In this document: piece by piece, positions 51,438 through 60,975 of the stretch
Layout of the letters: each line of letters starts with the position of its first letter
How positions within the stretch are numbered: position 1 is the first letter of the stretch
Assembly (NCBI GenBank): GCA_040757835.1
Contig: JBFLWJ010000013.1
Span: forward strand, 1-64,000
Source: Actinomycetota bacterium
GTDB lineage: Bacteria; Actinomycetota; Geothermincolia; Geothermincolales; RBG-13-55-18
Reading direction: 5' to 3'
Length of the DNA: 64,000 bases
The notes under the pieces: generated by a model
The model's input: the letters and a program-made list of their open reading frames with translations, nothing else
The model's database searches: none
What the model was told of the DNA's origin: nothing
Program-made: the position numbers and the translations under genes

Positions 51438-52748
51438 TTGGACATCCTCGACAAGACCAGGGGAAGGTACAGAAAAGAGGCTCTTCTCCTCTACGGCAAG
51501 GTCATGCTCTTGGCCCTGCTGCCGGGTATCGGAGGCATCGTCCTCACCGCCTGGCTGGCCGCGAACACCGACGTGAACCCATACCTCATCGGGGTGCTGG
51601 TGGGAGCGGTCACGGTAGCGGTGGCTGCCTTCGCCGCCGTGGCGTACGCGTCCAGGACCTACATCAAGCCCATGGTGTTGATAAACGCCTTCGCGCAGGA
51701 ACTCAAGGACAACAATTTCCAGACCATCGAGCAGGTGGAGGGCGCGGGCCTCCTGCGCAGCGCCATCGAGACCATGAACGAGCTCAGCGAAGCGTTAAGC
51801 GCCTTCCTGTCGCAGACGGGGGATACCTCCGGGAACCTGGCCCTCTCCAGCGAGACCCTCCTGCATATCACCAGCGCGAGCAATACCACCCTGCAGGGCA
51901 TTACGAAAGCGCTGGTGGACCTGACGTCGAAGGCCGAAAACCAGCTGAACAGCGTCTTGGGGGCCAAGAGCGCCACCGACGAGATCTTCGAGAACATAGA
52001 ACGGGTGGAGGAAGCGGCAAGGATGTCCCTCGATTTCTCGGGACAGGTCATGGAAGCGGTTGAGCGGGGCTCGGCGACGGTGGAGCGTGTCGTGGAGAAG
52101 ATGGCGGAGATCAAGGAAGCCACGGGCATGCTCGCCGGCCTGATCAAGGACCTCGATGAGCGGTCCGAGGAGATCGGGATGATCGTCGAGGTCATCACGT
52201 CCATAGCCGACGAGACCAGGCTGCTCGCCCTGAACGCAGCCATAGAAGCCGCCAGGGCGGGAGAACACGGGCGGGGCTTCTCCATCGTCGCGAGCGAGGT
52301 GAGGAGGCTGGCGGACGGCTCGTCGGAGGCCGCTGGCAAGATAGAGGGCCTGCTGAGCGAGATAAAACGCTTCGTGGACGGTGCCGCCACGGCCATGCAG
52401 GAGAGCATCGAACGCGTGGAGGACGGCGCGTCCGTCGCCGCCGAAGCGAGGGCGATGCTGAAAGACATAAGCGATGTCTCGGTGAGGATAGGTCACTTCA
52501 TCGATTCCATCACCGACGCGACCAGGTCCATGGGACCGAACAATGAAAGGATATCCGGCGTGATTGAAGCCATGACCCAGTTATCGGAGGACGTGGCCGC
52601 CAACATGCAGGAGGTCGCCGCATCCGTCGAGGAGCAGGCGGGTTCGGTACAGGAGATAACCGCCCTCATGCACGAGCTGGACGCCATGTCCAGGGGACTT
52701 CACGAACTGATCTCCTTCTACAAGCCGTCGGCTGAGACCGCGAGCTGA
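51438..52748 (+). CDS. Methyl-accepting chemotaxis protein without a large sensor domain
   Basis: 436 residues starting at TTG 51438, after GGGAAG. Two adjacent membrane helices (about 20-42 and 47-70) with almost no outside loop, then a helical signalling domain. The hairpin tip sequence is intact: IADETRLLALNAAIEAARAGEHGRGF. Reads as a receptor that senses from membrane or cytosol. No other chemotaxis gene (cheA, cheW) is in the window. Highly helical, alanine-rich. Confidence 0.9.
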   Translation: MDILDKTRGRYRKEALLLYGKVMLLALLPGIGGIVLTAWLAANTDVNPYLIGVLVGAVTVAVAAFAAVAYASRTYIKPMVLINAFAQELKDNNFQTIEQVEGAGLLRSAIETMNELSEALSAFLSQTGDTSGNLALSSETLLHITSASNTTLQGITKALVDLTSKAENQLNSVLGAKSATDEIFENIERVEEAARMSLDFSGQVMEAVERGSATVERVVEKMAEIKEATGMLAGLIKDLDERSEEIGMIVEVITSIADETRLLALNAAIEAARAGEHGRGFSIVASEVRRLADGSSEAAGKIEGLLSEIKRFVDGAATAMQESIERVEDGASVAAEARAMLKDISDVSVRIGHFIDSITDATRSMGPNNERISGVIEAMTQLSEDVAANMQEVAASVEEQAGSVQEITALMHELDAMSRGLHELISFYKPSAETAS

Positions 52749-52844
52749 GGTCATGGCGGCAGGGCGGCCGCTCCCGGCCGGGCATCCGCTGGCAGACCAA
52801 GCGCTGATCCGGCAACCCGGGTTGACCATGGCCCGGACCGGCGT

Positions 52845-55460
52845 CTACAAATGCTGCCGGGGCGCGTCTTTCAGTATCCGGACGGTGCCGCGGTCCCCGT
52901 CTACCTGCACTATCTGCCCCGTCTTGATGATGCGCGTCGCCGGGCCGACGTTGACCACGGTGGGGATGCCGTACTCGCGCGCCACGATGCTGCCGTGGCT
53001 CAAAAGGCCTCCCAGGTCCATGACGATCCCCGCCGCGGTGAGAAAATGGGGTGTCCAGCCGGGATCGGTGAAAGGGGCCACCATGATCTCGCCCGGCTGC
53101 ACCTGCCCCACATCGGAGCGCAGCATAACCCGCGCCGGTCCGCTGACCACTCCGGGGCATACCGCCAGGCCCTTTAGCTCATCGACGCCGCTGTCTATCT
53201 CGTCGGGGATGAAGTCCTCGGGATCGAACCTGCCGTAGATGAGTTTGGGCGGGGTTATGGCCAGGTTCCTCTCGTAGTCGGCGCGGCGACGCCGGATCTC
53301 TTCCCTCACGGTTTCCCGGTCCTCGTCACGCAGCACACCGTCTATCTCTTCCAGGTAGAGGAAGAAGATGTCCTCCGGCTCGTCCAGCAGGTCGCGGGAC
53401 GCCATCCGCCTGCCCAGCTCGAGGAGGAGGGTACGGATAAAGGCCACTCCCTTCACGGCTTCGTTCTTGACGTTCTCGCGCATGAGCAGGCCCTGCTGGG
53501 CTTGCCGCAGCACGTGGTCGAAGAAGAGGCGCTTTATCGGGTTCGCGAGCAGGCGCCGGCACCGCGAGGTCAACTCCTCGCGTACCATCTCGTTCTCGCG
53601 CAGCTTCGCCAGGGGATCGACCTTGTCCATGCTGAGCAGATAACCGCGCAGGACATCCAGGACGAAAGCGGGGTCCTCAGACCACCTGCGGTTACGCAGC
53701 TCGAGTTCTCCCCGGGAATGATGTCCGTGCTCCAACATGAACCTTCTCCAGCCGGAGAAGAAACCGGCCGCGGCCAGGTCGTCCCGGAAGATATCCTCCA
53801 GGGCCTCGAAGGAGGTGCCGGAGAGAACGGCGTCCCTTAGCCCCGGCTCCGCATGCGCCGCCAGGGCCAGCCCCCACAGCTCGAAGCCGGCATCGGCGCT
53901 GCGCATGCCCGCAAGACCGCTGCAGAGCCGGTTTGCCGAGATGCCGCGGTATTGTTTCAGCCAGGTGCCGCAGAGCCTGTCCAGGGTCATGAAGTAGTAC
54001 ATGCCGCGCGCGGCGACGCCGAGGATGGCGTCGCTCTCCGCCATCAGCCGCAGGACGCGGTCGATCCTGGCCACAATTTCATCCTCACCGGCGCGGGAGA
54101 TGTCGATATCCTGGATATCAGCGATCTCCGTCCGCAGCTCCGCGATGAAGTCGCGCCCCTTCTCGCTGGAGAGAGAATGAAACCAGGCCAGAAAGGCGGG
54201 AGCCCTGGCCAGGACCTTGCCCAAACTGAAGTCCAGGTCCGGGACGTCCCCGTCCGGGATGGATACCTCCTGGAGCTGCGACCCCTCGCCGCTGAGGCCT
54301 CCCTGTGCCCCGCCGAGGGCCTGCCCGACGTCCATGCGGCGCAGCCCGGGGAAGGAGCGTATTGCGCCGGTCATGGTGTTGAGGTTGAAGTACGCGCGTC
54401 CCGCGATCTGTCCCACGATGGTGTTGTCCCCGAAGTCGAGGCCGATCCTGCCGAAGATGGACCCGAAGACCTGGAAGACTATGATCTGCACCAGCGACCA
54501 GGTAGCCGGGGTGACCACGTCGGGGAGCACCTCGCCCGCGTTGATGTTGCTCCATACCTGGCGGTCCTCCCAGCTCCTCTCGCGGCCCAGCGCGGTGATA
54601 GGCCGCGCCTGCAGCAGGAAGACCCTCCCCGCTGCGATGGCCCATTCCAGGTCCAGCGGGCAGCCGAAGACCGCCTCCGCCCGCATGGCCATGAGGCAGA
54701 TGATCCGGGCCGTGTCCTCGCCTATGCAAGGGTTGGATGCGGATGAGGACAGCATGAGGAGGCCTCTCCTGGAGACGATGAAGCGGTCGGGCGCCGCCCG
54801 GCCGGAAACCAGGGAATCCCCCAGGCCGGTCACGGCCTCAATGGTGATGCGGTCGGCCCTGGCGGTGACCGGGTCGGCCGTGAAGACGACCCCGGCCGCC
54901 TCCGCCGGGACCATCTCCTGGACGATCACCGCCATGTCCACGCCGAGCTGTTCGAAGCCGTTCTTACGCCGGTAGTCGAAGGCACGCTCCGTCCATAGCG
55001 ACGCCCAGCACCTCTTGACGGTCCCGAGGAGGCCGTCAAGGCCCGTAACGTCGAGAAAGGAATCGTACTGTCCCGCGAAGGACGTGCCGGGGAGGTCCTC
55101 GGCCGTGGCAGACGAACGCACCGCCACCGAACCGGCAGCGAGCTCCCGGTAAGCCTGCTCAAGCTCGCCGCACAGCCCGCTGCTCAGGGGAGCCGCGGCG
55201 ATATCTCGCCGTATTTTCTCAAGAGCGTCCTTCACCTCCTTGGTCGTGAGCTTCGCGGCGTCCCGCTTCAGGGATTCTATCTCTGCGGCGATACCTTTCC
55301 CGTCGATGTGCCCCCTATAGGCGGAAGAGGTTATGCAGAATGCCGGGGGCACCGGAAGGCCGGCTCCGACCAGGCGGGCAAGGCTCGCGGCCTTGTGGCC
55401 CACTAGGCCCAGGTCCTTCTCGCTCAGCGCATACAGGGGGATGATATGGCCTGACCTCAC
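52845..55460 (-). CDS. Rifampin phosphotransferase-like / PEP-synthase-family enzyme
   Basis: 871 residues. N-terminal ATP-grasp half begins LVGHKAASLARLVGAGLPVP and has AVRSSATAEDLPGTSFAGQYDS; a middle domain begins WSNINAGEVLPDVVTPATW; the C-terminal swivelling phosphohistidine domain has GGLLSHGSIVAREYGIP, with phosphorylated H822. Length and His position match rifampin phosphotransferase, which inactivates rifamycins with ATP, better than PEP synthase (about 790). Many relatives have no known substrate, so resistance is only a possibility. ATG 55460; an inverted-repeat element lies 88 bases upstream. Confidence 0.84.
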   Translation of the reverse strand: MRSGHIIPLYALSEKDLGLVGHKAASLARLVGAGLPVPPAFCITSSAYRGHIDGKGIAAEIESLKRDAAKLTTKEVKDALEKIRRDIAAAPLSSGLCGELEQAYRELAAGSVAVRSSATAEDLPGTSFAGQYDSFLDVTGLDGLLGTVKRCWASLWTERAFDYRRKNGFEQLGVDMAVIVQEMVPAEAAGVVFTADPVTARADRITIEAVTGLGDSLVSGRAAPDRFIVSRRGLLMLSSSASNPCIGEDTARIICLMAMRAEAVFGCPLDLEWAIAAGRVFLLQARPITALGRERSWEDRQVWSNINAGEVLPDVVTPATWSLVQIIVFQVFGSIFGRIGLDFGDNTIVGQIAGRAYFNLNTMTGAIRSFPGLRRMDVGQALGGAQGGLSGEGSQLQEVSIPDGDVPDLDFSLGKVLARAPAFLAWFHSLSSEKGRDFIAELRTEIADIQDIDISRAGEDEIVARIDRVLRLMAESDAILGVAARGMYYFMTLDRLCGTWLKQYRGISANRLCSGLAGMRSADAGFELWGLALAAHAEPGLRDAVLSGTSFEALEDIFRDDLAAAGFFSGWRRFMLEHGHHSRGELELRNRRWSEDPAFVLDVLRGYLLSMDKVDPLAKLRENEMVREELTSRCRRLLANPIKRLFFDHVLRQAQQGLLMRENVKNEAVKGVAFIRTLLLELGRRMASRDLLDEPEDIFFLYLEEIDGVLRDEDRETVREEIRRRRADYERNLAITPPKLIYGRFDPEDFIPDEIDSGVDELKGLAVCPGVVSGPARVMLRSDVGQVQPGEIMVAPFTDPGWTPHFLTAAGIVMDLGGLLSHGSIVAREYGIPTVVNVGPATRIIKTGQIVQVDGDRGTVRILKDAPRQHL

Positions 55461-55547
55461 GCTGCTCCCCGTCTCTCAAGCCGTTTGCGACTCAAGTTAG
55501 TTATCGAGAGAAATATCGCTCCCCTGAAGGGACCCGATGGTGAGAGG

Positions 55548-55644
55548 ATGGGGTCAGCCCCTGACATGTGACATCTTCTCGATCAAGAAAGATCGTAAAG
55601 AGATACCGCCATTGAAGATGTCACATGTCAGGGGCTGACCCCAT
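55548..55644. repeat. GGGGTCAG-type inverted-repeat element 5
   Basis: 97 bases with perfect 31-base complementary ends (55548-55578 and 55614-55644). It has the same outer sequence as element 2 at 25468 and a central hairpin CGATC/GATCG. It lies between the tRNA-Met gene and the Rph-like gene. The 55461-56012 gap otherwise holds the tRNA only. Confidence 0.92.
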
Positions 55645-55685
55645 ATAACAGGCCGGAGGGTCGGCCCTCCGGCCTGCCGTTTCGC

Positions 55686-55762
<77 letters not shown>

Positions 55763-56012
55763 CCGGTTTTCAACGTTTTCATTATACATGCCACGACGGT
55801 GAATATGAAATGTTGCGCGATGGAGACACCGCGACGGGGGCAGGCGGCGGCGAGAGAAAGGCAGGGCCTGGCCTCGGGCTGACATGGATATGGACGGGAG
55901 CACGGATGGTCGAAGGGAACCGCGAAGGTATCCGGCATTGTCAATAGAAATAACGTGTATATAGAATTCTCCACAGAGAGAAGGGAGGACCGATGACTGG
56001 AGGTCGGCTCAG

Positions 56013-56636
56013 GTGAGGGAACACAAGGGCACGGTAATCGCGATAACCCTGTCCGTCGCCATCCTGGTGGTCCTCGCCGTCCTGGGACCTTACCTCTACG
56101 ACCGCCTGCGCCGGGATTCCGCCGCGGCCGGCGGGGGAGCTGCCGAGGCCGAGGAGTTCAAGCCCCTGACCCACGACGAGCTGCTGGGGCCTCCCCTCTC
56201 CTTCGAGACGCCGGCTTTTGTCCGCATCCCGGTGGTGGGGATAGACGAAGAGGTAAGGGAGGGCAGCGACGACGAGGATGAGATGTACACCATCCTCTCC
56301 ATGGGACCCATCCACCTCACCCATACCGGGTTCCCGGGCTGGCCGGGCAACTGCGTCATCTCGGGCCACCGCACCACCAAGACCAGGCCCTTCAACCGCC
56401 TGGATGAGCTCGTGGCGGGAGATGCCATATTCATACAGAACCCGCGCGGCATCTACGAGTATCGCGTGACCGAGCTGCGCTACATCGACCCCAGCGAGAA
56501 CGTCACCATCCAGACCGAGGAGCCCATCCTCACCCTCACCACCTGCGCCCCCGAGGGCGACGCGACCTTGCGCCTGGTGGTGCGGGCATCCCTAGCCGGT
56601 TTCACCCCCGTCGAGGAGATGGAGGTGGGACCGTAG
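56013..56636 (+). CDS. Class E-type sortase
   Basis: 207 residues from GTG 56013. One N-terminal membrane anchor (VIAITLSVAILVVLAVLGPYL), an extracellular catalytic domain with H119 in ISGHRTT, C178 in LTTCAPEG and R187. Sortases link surface proteins to the cell wall through a C-terminal LPXTG- or LAXTG-like signal; no candidate substrate with such a signal is in the window. This class is typical of actinobacteria. It is convergent with the zinc-ribbon gene, three bases away. Confidence 0.87.
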   Translation: MREHKGTVIAITLSVAILVVLAVLGPYLYDRLRRDSAAAGGGAAEAEEFKPLTHDELLGPPLSFETPAFVRIPVVGIDEEVREGSDDEDEMYTILSMGPIHLTHTGFPGWPGNCVISGHRTTKTRPFNRLDELVAGDAIFIQNPRGIYEYRVTELRYIDPSENVTIQTEEPILTLTTCAPEGDATLRLVVRASLAGFTPVEEMEVGP

Positions 56637-56639
56637 CCC

Positions 56640-57740
56640 TCAAGTGGCCTTGATCTCGAGCTCGAGCAGCTGGGGCTCGGGGCAGCGGTAGCTGATGTCG
56701 GCCTCAAGCCCCTCCACGTACTCGAAAAGCCCCGCTATGCGACCCACCAGCCTGGGGACATAGAGGGGGTTCTCGATGGTCATCTCCAGGTAGCCCTCGC
56801 CGCAGTTGAAGCTCCGGACGTTTCCGAACCCCCCGGCGTGCAGGTATCTGGCCGCGGCGCGGTAAGCGCCGTTACGGGTGCGTATGGGGACCCCCCGGAA
56901 GTCGCGCAAGTGATAATCCTTGGTTACCTGGATGATGAGGGGCTCCAGGTCTCTGCCGGTCTTTCTCTCCAGGTCCCTTACCACCCCCAAGAGGATATGC
57001 GTGGTTGAGAAGACGAACCTGCGGTTGTTGTCACGCCTGCATATCATCCCCTCGTCCTCCCGCCACTCCAGCTCCGTCAGCGCGCGGGGGAGCCCGCAGG
57101 ATGAACACCCCTCTCTGCGATCGCCATGAGGCGGGATCAGCCTGCCCGCCAGGGAGAGTTCCCTCTTGGCCTCCCTGATCGACCTCATTGCCTCCACGTC
57201 CACCTCCGCCCAGTGCTTCTTCTCCGGTTGGAGCAATATGGAGATGATGTAGTCGTCGCCCTCCTTCCTCCACGCCAGCTCCGAGCCCATGCCCTCCACG
57301 AACTCGAGCAAACCCTTGGTGCCCCAGGCGATGGAGATGATGTCGAAAGGATGCCTGACCCTGAAGACCATGAGCTTGCCGCGCCGGTATTCCTCGAGTT
57401 GCATGTGGCCGAAGCCGAACAGGGCCAGCTCTCCGACGATGCTTTTAAAGGCGAGGCGCATGGGCAGAAGGCCGATGACAAACTTACGCCATCCGTACAG
57501 GATGTTGTCCTCGATGTAGTCCCGCGTCGCCGCCTGCTGGCCCCGGAGCATAGCCTCCGAGATGTTGACGCCCAGGAGCTGCTCTAGCTCCGACCAAAGG
57601 CGGGTGTAGTAGTCGGCCTCAAAGAGCACCATGCGCATGGTGGGATCGTTCCGCGCCAGGATCACCCCGTTGCCCGGCCAGTCGTAGTTCCTGCTCAAGC
57701 GGAGCGGGAGGCCGCATTCGCCGCACCGTTTCAAGGCCAT
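56640..57740 (-). CDS. Two-repeat zinc-ribbon protein, paralogue of the 28610 gene
   Basis: 366 residues with two halves of similar plan: RCGECGLPLRLS at the start and GCSSCGLPRALTELEW at about 210, each followed by a W-G/M-I-R-strand and a helix. The ends are less conserved. It matches 28610-29683 in order, spacing and knuckle types, but is only loosely similar in residues. ATG 57740 is favoured; TTG at 57749 is possible. Predicted zinc-binding, cytosolic. No known function; not operonic with the sortase. Confidence 0.76.
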   Translation of the reverse strand: MALKRCGECGLPLRLSRNYDWPGNGVILARNDPTMRMVLFEADYYTRLWSELEQLLGVNISEAMLRGQQAATRDYIEDNILYGWRKFVIGLLPMRLAFKSIVGELALFGFGHMQLEEYRRGKLMVFRVRHPFDIISIAWGTKGLLEFVEGMGSELAWRKEGDDYIISILLQPEKKHWAEVDVEAMRSIREAKRELSLAGRLIPPHGDRREGCSSCGLPRALTELEWREDEGMICRRDNNRRFVFSTTHILLGVVRDLERKTGRDLEPLIIQVTKDYHLRDFRGVPIRTRNGAYRAAARYLHAGGFGNVRSFNCGEGYLEMTIENPLYVPRLVGRIAGLFEYVEGLEADISYRCPEPQLLELEIKAT

Positions 57741-57834
57741 CGCTCCCAATCGCCTCCCGTAACCCCACCTTTTCGAGATCGCGGCGCCCTCGTCCGCACC
57801 CGCACCCGCCCAGCCGGCCGGACAGCGCTCACCC

Positions 57835-57851
57835 CCGGCTGTGAAAGCCGG
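57835..57851 (-). terminator. Hairpin downstream of the UPF0182 gene, with short direct repeats
   Basis: CCGGCT and AGCCGG pair around GTGAA, 25 bases after the stop of the minus-strand gene. AGCCGGCCGGACAG occurs twice, at 57812-57825 and 57846-57859. No T-run. Confidence 0.4.
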
Positions 57852-57876
57852 CCGGACAGGGCGGACCGCTGCCGGA

Positions 57877-60792
57877 TCACTGAGATGTCTGCGGCGCGGT
57901 CAAAGCCTGTATCTGCTTGACCAGCTGGCCTACCTGTTCCATCCTGTCCGCGTAGGTCTTCAAGTCCCCGTTGCGCAGGGCGGCCTGCCCCTCGTCGTAG
58001 AGCTGGCTGGCCTGCTGCGCGAGTTGCGCGACGTCGGACACCGGTTCTGGCTGCGGTTCCGGTTCCGGTTGCGGTTGCGGCTGCGGGGCGGTGCCGAACA
58101 TGGCCTCGAGCGCCTCTTTCAGGGTGGGCCTCATCTCGACGCGGTCCCCGTAACCCACGAGCACCCGCTTGAGCTGTGGGATGGCGGGATTGGTGGCCTC
58201 GAGGTACAGCGGCTCGACGTAGAGCAGAGAGTCCTCTATGGGGATTACCAGGGTGTTCCCGCGCATGACCCGCGATCCCGCCTGGTTCCACAGGGATATC
58301 TGGGCCGATATCGCCGGGTTCTGGTCCACCAGGGACTCGAACTGCTGGGTGCCGAGCACCTGCTTTCCCGGCGGGAAAGTGAAGTTTATCAGTTTGCCGT
58401 AGTTGGGGGCGTCGCAGCGCGCCGCTACCCAGTCGACCATGTTGGGCTTCCCGCGCGGGTTGAAGGGGAGCATGAGCACCATCTCCTCCTTCTCCTCCCC
58501 GGGCAGCTTGAGGATGAGGTAGTAGGGGGTCACCGGCTGGTTCGAGGTGACGTCATAGGTCTCGGTGGAGACCTCCCATACGTCCTCCTTCTGGTAGAAG
58601 GCGTCCGGTTCGTTTATGTGGTAGGTCTTATACAGCTCCATCTGCGCCGCGAAGAGGTCCTCGGGGTAGCGCAGGTGCTTCATGAGGTCCTCGGGCATCT
58701 CCTCCATGGGGGTGAAGAGGTCGGGGAAGATCTTGCCGTAGGTGGCCGCGATGGGATCCTCCGGGTCGACCAGGTAATAGGTGAGGGTGCCGTCGTAGGC
58801 GTCGATGACCACCTTTACCGAGTTGCGGACGTAGTTAATCCTCTCGCCCTCCACCTCCAGGAACTCGGAGTAGGGGTAGAGGTCGCTGGTGGTGTAGGCG
58901 TCCAGCACCCATTTCTGCGTGCCGTCCTCCGTGATGACCAGGTAGGGGTCGCCGTCAAGGACGAGGAAAGGGGCGACCTCCAGCGCACGGTCCTTGATGT
59001 TGCGGCGGAACATCAGGCGCGACTCGCTGTTGATGTACCCGCTGAAGAAGAAGGTGATGTCCGCGTTGCGGATGGAGAAGGCGAGACGCTTCAGGAAGTT
59101 GGAGACGGGCACTCCCCCCTCTCCCTCGTAATATGGCTCCACCAGCTGGTTGGTGCTCTCGAGGGGGTAGTCTACCTCCTCGGCCCCGGTGCGCACCACC
59201 ACGTAGTCCTGGGTCATCTCCCCGTAATAGATCTCCGGGCGCTCGATCTCAACTCCCAGGTCCTCCACGGACGCCGGCGGGATATTGCTGATGACCAGGT
59301 TCGGGTCGCCCTCCGAGGTCAGCTCGTTGGAGGGGGCCATGACCATGCCGTAGCCGTGGGTGAAGGAGAGGTGCGTGTTCTGCCAGGTCTGGGCGTCCTC
59401 GCGCAGCTGATCTATGACCAGCTCGCGCCCTGCCACCATCATCTGGGTATAGGTGTCGTCGAAGACGGTATAGCGGTCCACGTCGACGTCGTTGAAGTCA
59501 TAGAGCTGTCGCAGCTCCTGTCGCTGTCTGTATACCTGCACGATCTGGCGGGGGTCCCACAGCCGCACGTTGTCGATGGTGGTCGCATTGGCGACGATAT
59601 CGTCGTAGGTGAGGTTGTTCTCGGCGGGGAATTCCTCCACCTGCATCACCGCCGCATCGCCCTCGTCCTGGATGCGGTAGGCGTCCTGGGTGTACTCGAT
59701 ATTGTACCCGATGTACTCCCTCTCCCGCGTCAGCTCCTTGGGCTTGACCACGTAGTTCTGGATGATCACCGGGTAGATGGTGCCGGCCAGCAGGGCGACG
59801 ACCACGATGCCGGCGATGCCGGCCGCGGGGAGCTTCCACCCCTTGTAGCGGATATTGAGGATGAACAGCCCCGCGCATACGAAACAGGCTGCGATGAGTA
59901 TCCAGTAGGCCGGGATCTGGGCATGCACGTCGGTGTAGGTGGCGCCGATGACCGGGCCCCGGTCGGAGTAGAGGAGCCCGAGCATGTCCAGGCGGAACCG
60001 CCAGGCCTGCACGAGCAGGACGATGGCCGCCAGCACCGACAGGTGCACCTTGACGTTGGTGGCGAAGCGCTTGCTCTTGTCGGCGCCGAAGTTGATGGCA
60101 CCGTAGAGGAAGTGCACCCCGGCCGTGAGCAGCAGGACCACAACCAGGCTGGTGAAGAGCCAGTTGCTGAAGTAGCGTACGAACGGGTATTCGAAGAGGT
60201 AGTACCCGATATCCTTGCCGAAGATGGGGTCGACCTTGCCGAAGGCGGTATGGTTGAAGAACCTCAGCACGCTCTCCCACTGCGCGGCCGAGGCCCAGCC
60301 GACTACGAGCGAGACGAAGACCGAGCCGACCAGCAGGCCGCGGCCCAGCCATTTCCCCGCTTTCTCCCGGAAGTTAGCGAGTGTCTCCTCCACCTGGTTG
60401 AGGTCGCCCGACGGCCTCTCGTAGCGCGGCGTGAAGCGGCGCGCCAGCCATATATTGCCGTAGAGGATGACGAAGAAGAGCAGCCCGAAGGCGAAGAAGA
60501 GCCATATCTGGGTGACGATCCGCTTCCAGAAGATGGAAGTGTACCCCACCTCGTCGTACCACAACAGGTCGGTGTAGAATGTGGCCAGCCAGGAGGCGCT
60601 GAGCACGAGGATGACCAGCACGATTATGATGATGCCCACGATCCATTTGGTGCGGGGCTTGATCTTCCCCCACTTCTCCTTGAACCCCTCCCCCGAACTC
60701 TTCCCTTTTTTACGGCGGAAGATGGAGGGCAGCTCGCCCCCTTCTCCTCCGCCCTTGAACAACGAGTCCCACGGGAACTTGTCCTCTGGCAC
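57877..60792 (-). CDS. UPF0182 family large membrane protein
   Basis: 971 residues. Six to seven membrane helices in the first 320 residues, including WIVGIIIIVLVILVLSASWLA and LLFFVILYGNIWLARRF, then a long soluble domain outside, and a proline/glutamate-rich linker of about 15 residues near residue 910 (QPQPQPEPEPQPEP). COG1615 proteins of this type are typical of actinobacteria and cyanobacteria and have no known role. Intact, usual length. Start ATG 60792; GAGGATGAGAACG upstream on the minus strand. Confidence 0.92.
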   Translation of the reverse strand: MPEDKFPWDSLFKGGGEGGELPSIFRRKKGKSSGEGFKEKWGKIKPRTKWIVGIIIIVLVILVLSASWLATFYTDLLWYDEVGYTSIFWKRIVTQIWLFFAFGLLFFVILYGNIWLARRFTPRYERPSGDLNQVEETLANFREKAGKWLGRGLLVGSVFVSLVVGWASAAQWESVLRFFNHTAFGKVDPIFGKDIGYYLFEYPFVRYFSNWLFTSLVVVLLLTAGVHFLYGAINFGADKSKRFATNVKVHLSVLAAIVLLVQAWRFRLDMLGLLYSDRGPVIGATYTDVHAQIPAYWILIAACFVCAGLFILNIRYKGWKLPAAGIAGIVVVALLAGTIYPVIIQNYVVKPKELTREREYIGYNIEYTQDAYRIQDEGDAAVMQVEEFPAENNLTYDDIVANATTIDNVRLWDPRQIVQVYRQRQELRQLYDFNDVDVDRYTVFDDTYTQMMVAGRELVIDQLREDAQTWQNTHLSFTHGYGMVMAPSNELTSEGDPNLVISNIPPASVEDLGVEIERPEIYYGEMTQDYVVVRTGAEEVDYPLESTNQLVEPYYEGEGGVPVSNFLKRLAFSIRNADITFFFSGYINSESRLMFRRNIKDRALEVAPFLVLDGDPYLVITEDGTQKWVLDAYTTSDLYPYSEFLEVEGERINYVRNSVKVVIDAYDGTLTYYLVDPEDPIAATYGKIFPDLFTPMEEMPEDLMKHLRYPEDLFAAQMELYKTYHINEPDAFYQKEDVWEVSTETYDVTSNQPVTPYYLILKLPGEEKEEMVLMLPFNPRGKPNMVDWVAARCDAPNYGKLINFTFPPGKQVLGTQQFESLVDQNPAISAQISLWNQAGSRVMRGNTLVIPIEDSLLYVEPLYLEATNPAIPQLKRVLVGYGDRVEMRPTLKEALEAMFGTAPQPQPQPEPEPQPEPVSDVAQLAQQASQLYDEGQAALRNGDLKTYADRMEQVGQLVKQIQALTAPQTSQ

Positions 60793-60975
60793 GTTCTCAT
60801 CCTCCTTGAGCCTCGGCCGGGACGGCGGCTACGGCTGCCGCACTCCCCGTGCGGCCGTCTCTCCACTCGACCCGGTCCTGTGCCTTTTTTCTTCCTACTA
60901 TCAAATCAGACGCGAGCGCCGCTTGAAAACCCCTATTATTAAGAGAGGTGATCGAGACGCCAGCGGGCCGTGGGC

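Noticed and set aside
18574..55644. Inverted repeats as ordinary transcription terminators
   Set aside because: Ends are the same sequence at five places and lie in divergent, convergent and within-strand gaps, so they are a repeat family, although some may terminate.
18574..55644. CRISPR array
   Set aside because: Repeats are far apart, inverted, with no regular spacers and no cas genes.
57841..60942. 1033-codon open frame on the plus strand
   Set aside because: Lies antisense to the UPF0182 gene, has no family resemblance and biased residues (H, V, G, D); a GC-rich shadow.
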